64,000 nt of DNA from LMUY01 sp965199165 (GTDB taxonomy: Bacteria; Pseudomonadota; Alphaproteobacteria; Acetobacterales; Acetobacteraceae), in assembly GCA_965199165.1 (NCBI GenBank), contig OZ240681.1:1426001-1490000 (forward strand), in the 5' to 3' direction. Position numbers and translations under genes: made by a program. This document shows positions 59,643-64,000 of the stretch, in pieces; within the stretch, counting starts at the first letter, position 1, and the number at the start of each line of letters is the position of its first letter. The notes under the pieces were generated by a model. It made no database searches. It saw only the letters and a list, made by a program, of their open reading frames with translations, and was not told the DNA's origin.

Positions 59643-60847
59643 CAGGCGGCGTTCAGCCAGTCGAGCAGGTTGCGCTCCTGCACGGGGAAGGAGTGCTCCT
59701 CACGACGGCCGGCCGGGGTCATCGGCGCCTTGAAGAAGATGCCCAGCTGCTCCTGGATGCCGCCCTTGCCGCGCTGCTTGGCCAGGTCCAGCACCCGGGC
59801 GATCTCGATCACCAGCGGTGCGGCCAGGATGCTGTCGCGGCAGAGGAAGTTCACCTTCATCTGCATCTTCTGGCCCATGAACCCGACCAGGTCGATGTTG
59901 TCCCAGGCCTCCTTGTTGTCGCCGCGCGGCTTGTAGTACTGGATGTTCACCAGGTGGTCCTCCACCGGGTAGCCGAGGATGTCGTCCAGCACGGAGCCCT
60001 TGGTGTTCAGCTTCGACCGCAGGCTGTCGGCATTGTCCAGCGCCAGACCGTCCCGGTTGCCCAGGATGTTGGTGGAGAACCAACCCTCGACATACAGCGA
60101 GCGCGAGCGGAAGGCGGGGGCGAGCACCGTCTTGATGAAGGTCTGCCCGGTCTTGCCGTCCTTGCCGGCCACCGGGACGCTGCGTTCGTCCGCCAGCCGG
60201 GTCAGCGCGGGGATGTCCGCGGCCAGGCTGGGCGTGAAGTTGCCGTACGGCACGCCCTCCATGATGGCGGCATAGGCATACAGCATCGCCGGGCTGATCG
60301 CCGGGTCGTTCCCGTCCAAGCCGCGTTCGAACGCGGCGCTGGATTGCAGCACCTCGAGCTTCAGGTCCGGCCACCGCTCGACCGAGGCGAGATTGACCAT
60401 CACCAGGTTGCGCAGGCCGGACGTCTCCCGGTAGGTGCGGATGTCCGTGCGGAGCTGGTCGACCGCCTCGCGATGACCGCCGGTGATCTTGTTGCTGCCG
60501 TCCACGTTCTTGCAGAAATCCCGGCTGCCGACCGCCGGCCACGGCTTCATCGCCGCCAGGGTCCCCTCGACCGCCTCGGTCTGGTCGCGGTCCAGCACCC
60601 GGTGCTCGCGCACGGCACTCGCCAGGTCGTCCGCCCGCAAGTCCCAGCCTGCGAATTGGATGTTACGGTAGGGTGTCAGCCCATGCGCGCCGATGCTGGC
60701 CAAGGGCAGCCCCGCGAGGTCGTTCGACCCGGCACGCAGCATCTCGATGCCAGCGACGGCGGTGCTTGCCACGGCGCCGCCGAGACCCACGACGAGCACG
60801 CCTAAGCGCCGCGCCGCACTCGCCGCGTCAAGGCCGGAATCTGGCAT
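59642..60847 (-). CDS. myo-Inositol-1-phosphate synthase
   Basis: This is a 401-residue NAD-dependent enzyme that cyclises glucose 6-phosphate to 1D-myo-inositol 3-phosphate (L-1-phosphate). GVLVVGLGGAVASTAVAG is the NAD loop. GWFSTNILGNRDGLALDN, SKLNTKGSVLDDILGY and FMGQKMQMKVNFLCRDSILA with the catalytic lysine are diagnostic. It is the first gene of the minus-strand cluster and lies behind a 207-bp gap that should hold its promoter. De novo inositol synthesis is uncommon in alphaproteobacteria, which makes its place at the head of a YcaO/GT4/PIG-L gene run notable. Confidence 0.93.
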   Translation of the reverse strand: MPDSGLDAASAARRLGVLVVGLGGAVASTAVAGIEMLRAGSNDLAGLPLASIGAHGLTPYRNIQFAGWDLRADDLASAVREHRVLDRDQTEAVEGTLAAMKPWPAVGSRDFCKNVDGSNKITGGHREAVDQLRTDIRTYRETSGLRNLVMVNLASVERWPDLKLEVLQSSAAFERGLDGNDPAISPAMLYAYAAIMEGVPYGNFTPSLAADIPALTRLADERSVPVAGKDGKTGQTFIKTVLAPAFRSRSLYVEGWFSTNILGNRDGLALDNADSLRSKLNTKGSVLDDILGYPVEDHLVNIQYYKPRGDNKEAWDNIDLVGFMGQKMQMKVNFLCRDSILAAPLVIEIARVLDLAKQRGKGGIQEQLGIFFKAPMTPAGRREEHSFPVQERNLLDWLNAA

Positions 60848-61054
60848 GATTGGATTTCTCTTCCTCGATTTACCGGCCCGCGAGGTGTTTCGCGGCCGTA
60901 GGGAACGCGGGACATGGGACCAAGCTCGGTGGTGTTAAGCCGCGAAACGACGGCGGGATTACGGCATTCGACCGGCCCTTGATCACAGCAGCGTGATGTT
61001 CGCTGCGCGAGTGTGACAATTTACCGGCGGGGACGCGGCAGGGCAAGGCGGGCG

Positions 61055-62674
61055 TCAGGCGGAGAAACGCACCCCGGGACGGGCCAAACCACCCGCCAGG
61101 CCGATGGGCGTTCCGTCCGCACGCCAGCACGCGGCACCCGTCATCATGCCGTCGGGTGCGAAGGCGATCGCGTTGGTGCCGCCGGCGATCCGTCGCACGC
61201 GCTGCACCTCGTGCCCCCGGGCGAGGAGGGCCTCGACCAGGCTGTCGGGGATGGCCGGCTCCACCTCCAGCGGCCCGCCTTGCGTCCACACACGCGGCGC
61301 CTCCACCGCCTGCTGCGGCGTCATGCCGTGGTCCAGCAGGTTGACCAGCGCCTGCATGGCGGAGCCGAAGATGCGCAGCCCGCCGGGCAAGCCCAGGGCG
61401 AACGCCACCCGCCCCTCCCGCAGCACGAGCGTCGGCGCCATGGAGGTGAACACCCGCTTGCCCGGCTGCACCGACAGGGCGCGGCCGGGCACCGGGTCGA
61501 AGTTGCTCATGTAATTGTTGGCGATCATCCCGGTGCCCGGCACGGCGAAGCGCGCACCCCACAGCCCGTTGATCGTCTGCGTCGTCGCCACCACCGTGCC
61601 GCCCGCATCCGCGACGGTGACGTGGGTGGTGTTGGCGCTCTCCCCCGCCGGGACGCCCGGCGCCCAGGCTTGCGCGCGCCGGAGGTCGATCGCGGCGCGC
61701 CGCTCGGCGGCGTAGACCTTGGAGGTGAGGTGCTGCACCGGCACGTCCACGAAGGCCGGGTCGGCGGTCGACACGGCGCGGTCGGCGAAGGCGATCTTCA
61801 GCACCTCGGCCAGCAGGTGCGTGGCGTCGGCCGAGCCGAACCCCATCGCGGCGAGGTCATAGCCCTCCAGGATGTTCAGCATCTCCGTGATGTGCACGCC
61901 GGCGGAGGAGGGCGGCGGCGGCCCGGCGATCTGCCAGCCCCGATAGGCGCCGTGGATCGGCTCCCGCTCGATCACCTGCACGGCGGCCAAGTCCGCCTCG
62001 GTGATCAGGCCGCCCGTCGTGCGCATGTGCCGCGCCAGCACCGCCCCGAGCGGTCCGTCATACAGCGCGGCAGCGCCTTGCGCCGCGATCAGGCGCAGGG
62101 TGGCGGCATAGTCCGGCCGAACCAGCCGCGCGCCCGAGGAGAGCGGCGTGCCGCCCGGCAGCAGCAGCGCCGCCAGGTCGGCGTCGTGCCGCATGTCCGC
62201 AGCGCCGTCCGCCAGGCAGTCGGCGAGGTAGTCCGTCACGGTGAAGCCCCGGTCCGCCAGGCGGATCGCCGGAGCCAGCACGTCCGCCAGCGGCATCGTG
62301 CCGTAGCGTTCCAGTGCGGTGCACCAGGCGAGCAGCGCGCTCGGCACCGCCATCGCCAGCGGCCCGACCTCCCTGGCGCGTCCACCCCCCTCGAACATGC
62401 CCGGCGTGGCAGCGGCGGGGGCGGTGCTCATGCCGTCCAGGATGGTGTGGCACCCGTCCGGCAGCCGGATATGCGCCAGGCCGCCCCCCAGCACGCCCAC
62501 CATCATCGGCTCCACCACCGTCAGCGCGAACAGGCAGGCGATGGCCGCGTCCACCGCGTTACCGCCCTGGACCAGGACCTCCATCCCGGCGGCGGAGGCA
62601 AGCGGGTGGTTGGTCACCACCATGCCGCGCGACCCGGTGGCCGGCTGTTTCTCGCAGGTGAAGGGCGCGTGCAT
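61055..62674 (-). CDS. Gamma-glutamyltransferase
   Basis: This is a 539-residue N-terminal-nucleophile hydrolase of the GGT family, which cleaves or transfers gamma-glutamyl groups (glutathione and related compounds). GMVVTNHPLASAAGMEVLVQGGNAVDAAIA is the N-terminal signature. The autocatalytic cleavage site with nucleophile Thr lies in ANTTHVTVADAGG, and FTSMAPTLVLREGRVAFALGLPGG is conserved. No clear signal peptide precedes the ATG at 62674, so it may be cytoplasmic; upstream in-frame sequence is weakly coding. It is separated from the inositol cluster by 207 bp, on the same strand. Confidence 0.9.
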   Translation of the reverse strand: MHAPFTCEKQPATGSRGMVVTNHPLASAAGMEVLVQGGNAVDAAIACLFALTVVEPMMVGVLGGGLAHIRLPDGCHTILDGMSTAPAAATPGMFEGGGRAREVGPLAMAVPSALLAWCTALERYGTMPLADVLAPAIRLADRGFTVTDYLADCLADGAADMRHDADLAALLLPGGTPLSSGARLVRPDYAATLRLIAAQGAAALYDGPLGAVLARHMRTTGGLITEADLAAVQVIEREPIHGAYRGWQIAGPPPPSSAGVHITEMLNILEGYDLAAMGFGSADATHLLAEVLKIAFADRAVSTADPAFVDVPVQHLTSKVYAAERRAAIDLRRAQAWAPGVPAGESANTTHVTVADAGGTVVATTQTINGLWGARFAVPGTGMIANNYMSNFDPVPGRALSVQPGKRVFTSMAPTLVLREGRVAFALGLPGGLRIFGSAMQALVNLLDHGMTPQQAVEAPRVWTQGGPLEVEPAIPDSLVEALLARGHEVQRVRRIAGGTNAIAFAPDGMMTGAACWRADGTPIGLAGGLARPGVRFSA

Positions 62675-63004
62675 GCTGATCGCTTCCAATTCGGCGGGAA
62701 TCACCCTAGCCTCGCCGTCCATGCAACGCGACCTGTCCGTCGGCGTCGACGGGACCTCCTGCTGGACGGCGAGGGCACGGCATCGTTCCTGATGGACCAT
62801 GGCCCGGCCGGCGGGGGGCGGGCGGCGCAAACCGCATCACGCTTACGCCCGGCGGCGAGGCATCACGCCGCCGCATCTGTCCAAGGGTGAGGGCTATGCC
62901 TTGGCGCCGGGTGACCGCAGCGCGGTGCAGAGCCCCGGCGGCGGCTACGGGGCACCGGAACATCGGCCGCACGCCCTGCGGGATCAAGACAGGAGAGGCG
63001 GATA
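62675..63004. promoter_or_regulatory. Divergent intergenic region
   Basis: These 330 bp separate the divergent gamma-glutamyltransferase and polysaccharide deacetylase genes and should contain both promoters. Open frames here have no family resemblance. No operator-like palindrome was recognised. A purine-rich AGGAGAGG ribosome site lies at its right end, before the deacetylase TTG. Confidence 0.4.
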
Positions 63005-63907
63005 TTGAGCAAGCATCCCGACGGCGAACCGTGGGAGTGGCCCGAACCCACCTGGCGTCGCATCACCGGCCGCGCCCGCGCCGGCCGCAGCCTGCACCCG
63101 GCCGCCTGGCCCGGTGGCGCGCGTTGCGCGGTGGCGCTGTCGTTCGACGCCGACCACGACACCATCCCGCTGCGCGACGGCGACGAGAGCCCGATGCGCA
63201 TCAGCCAGGGCCAGTACGGCCACCGCCGCGGCATGCCCCGCATTCGCGCGATGCTCGCCCGGCACGGCATCCCCGCCTCCTTCTTCTACCCGGCGGTTTC
63301 GGCGCTGCTGTATCCGGACGAGGTGCGCGGCGTGGCGGCGGAGGGGCATGAGATCGGCATCCACTCCTGGATCCACGAGGCGAACACCGCGTTGCCGGAC
63401 GGGGTCGAACGCGACCTGACCTTCCGCGCCGCCGACGTGCTGGAGCGGCTGGCCGGACGGCGGCCGGTGGGCATCCGCACCGCGTCCTGGGATTTCAGCG
63501 TCAACACGATGGGCATCATCCGCGACCTGGGGCTGCTGTACGACAGCAGCCTGATGGCCGACGACGACGCCTACGAGCTGGAGGATGGCGGCGTGCCCAC
63601 GGGCGTGGTGGAGCTGCCGCCCGAGTGGATCCGCGACGATGCGGTGTATTGGAACTTCCAGCGCTTCTCCGCCCTGCGCCCCTACACCCCGCCCTCCGCC
63701 GTGGCCGACATCTTCCTCGCCGAACTGGACGGCGCGTGGGAGGAGGGCGGGTTGTTCCTGCTGACCATGCACCCGCACATCAGCGGCCATCGCAGCCGCA
63801 TCGCCGTCGCCGAGCGGGTCATCCAGCACGCCAAGGACAAAGGCGGCTGCTGGTTCGCCACCCACGAGCAGGTCGCCCGGTGGTGCAAGGAGCAGGCAGG
63901 CCTGTAG
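63005..63907 (+). CDS. Polysaccharide deacetylase family protein
   Basis: This is a 300-residue NodB-homology (CE4-like) deacetylase, starting with TTG behind AGGAGAGG. Catalytic parts are ALSFDADHDT (base and metal Asp), EIGIHSWIHE (His-x3-His metal pair), RTASWDFSVNTMG and FLLTMHPHISGHRSR (the C-terminal His). The layout with SFDADHD and the TMHPHISG end resembles the PuuE/HpPgdA branch, which acts on peptidoglycan, chitooligosaccharides or small amides such as allantoin. No signal peptide is seen. The substrate is unknown. Confidence 0.9.
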   Translation: MSKHPDGEPWEWPEPTWRRITGRARAGRSLHPAAWPGGARCAVALSFDADHDTIPLRDGDESPMRISQGQYGHRRGMPRIRAMLARHGIPASFFYPAVSALLYPDEVRGVAAEGHEIGIHSWIHEANTALPDGVERDLTFRAADVLERLAGRRPVGIRTASWDFSVNTMGIIRDLGLLYDSSLMADDDAYELEDGGVPTGVVELPPEWIRDDAVYWNFQRFSALRPYTPPSAVADIFLAELDGAWEEGGLFLLTMHPHISGHRSRIAVAERVIQHAKDKGGCWFATHEQVARWCKEQAGL

Positions 63908-63911
63908 GATC

Positions 63912-63928
63912 GCGGGGTGAGACCCCGC
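63912..63928. terminator. Bidirectional hairpin terminator candidate
   Basis: GCGGGG (63912-63917) and CCCCGC (63923-63928) form a 6-bp all-GC stem with a 5-base loop between the convergent deacetylase and thioredoxin genes. There is no long T-run. The position suits termination in both directions. Confidence 0.5.
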
Positions 63929-63934
63929 CCCCGC

Positions 63935-64000
63935 TTACAGCGCTCCCTGCACCCACGCCTTCAGCTGGCTCTTCGGTAGCGCGCCGACCTTGGTGTCGGT
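63935..64000 (-). CDS. Thioredoxin, C-terminal end (partial at the window edge)
   Basis: Only the last 21 residues and the stop are in the window. They read TDTKVGALPKSQLKAWVQGAL, the usual end of thioredoxin 1 (compare TKVGALSKGQLKEFLDANL in E. coli). The strand-5 KVGA and the final amphipathic helix are recognisable. The WCGPC active site would lie beyond the right edge. Confidence 0.75.
   Translation of the reverse strand, partial: TDTKVGALPKSQLKAWVQGAL

Noticed and set aside
62721..62880. Small plus-strand gene between the gamma-glutamyltransferase and deacetylase genes
   Set aside because: The frame is short, has no family resemblance and overlaps the likely promoter region.

Overview
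The window is about 70% G+C, gene-dense, and uses many GTG and TTG starts with ATGA-type stop/start overlaps. Together with a DUF3126 gene and the gene content, this suggests an alphaproteobacterium, probably Rhodospirillales/Acetobacteraceae. That placement is an inference from gene content; no rRNA is present. One tRNA-Ala(GGC) is present and no CRISPR array was seen.

Layout. 0-1.7 kb: a possible oriC flank, a dikinase regulatory protein, and a RelE-type toxin with an XRE antitoxin. 1.8-4.6 kb: D-amino acid dehydrogenase and a two-subunit 3-oxoacid CoA-transferase. 4.6-6.8 kb: tRNA-Ala, a DUF3126 protein, and kdpF-kdpA without kdpB or kdpC. 7.1-9.7 kb: two unknown membrane proteins and dgoK-dgoA (galactonate catabolism). 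9.7-10.55 kb: an AT-richer island with a broken Tae4-type T6SS amidase gene coupled to a small membrane protein gene. 10.7-19.3 kb: an orphan sugar-type ABC ATPase, then a complete oligopeptide-type ABC transporter with a CocE hydrolase. 19.4-21.0 kb: two GNATs and a PP2C phosphatase. 21.6-26.5 kb: an exopolysaccharide locus (sugar transferase, two GT4 enzymes, flippase) with a decayed ribbon-helix-helix-like gene. 26.5-29.3 kb: proB-obgE-rpmA-rplU. 30.0-33.3 kb: a tandem MarR fusion, a palindromic operator candidate, cytochrome b561 and a periplasmic binding protein. 33.3-35.4 kb: a Rieske dioxygenase operon.

35.5-41.1 kb holds a phosphonate pathway: a PEP mutase-nucleotidyltransferase fusion, phosphonopyruvate decarboxylase and AEP transaminase, beside a flippase-like protein and a CDP-alcohol phosphatidyltransferase. 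The set reads as a route from PEP through CMP-AEP to a phosphonolipid. 41.2-49.1 kb holds a hydroxyacid dehydrogenase, an FdhF/YdeP-type oxidoreductase, MlaA, a HAD hydrolase, DoxX, a GMC oxidoreductase, a DUF1993 protein and a CsbD protein.

49.3-60.8 kb is the most striking part: a minus-strand run, much of it joined by 4-bp overlaps. It encodes myo-inositol-phosphate synthase, an HD protein, a methyltransferase, a Gfo/Idh/MocA oxidoreductase, a zinc-ribbon MBL protein, a YcaO protein, a TIM-barrel isomerase, a GT4 glycosyltransferase and a PIG-L deacetylase, followed by an OpgH-like glucosyltransferase. MIPS, GT4 and PIG-L recall the first steps of mycothiol synthesis, but with YcaO chemistry added, so it may make an undescribed inositol-derived metabolite. 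The window ends with gamma-glutamyltransferase, a polysaccharide deacetylase and the 3' end of a thioredoxin gene. Two families of short palindromic intergenic repeats recur through the window.
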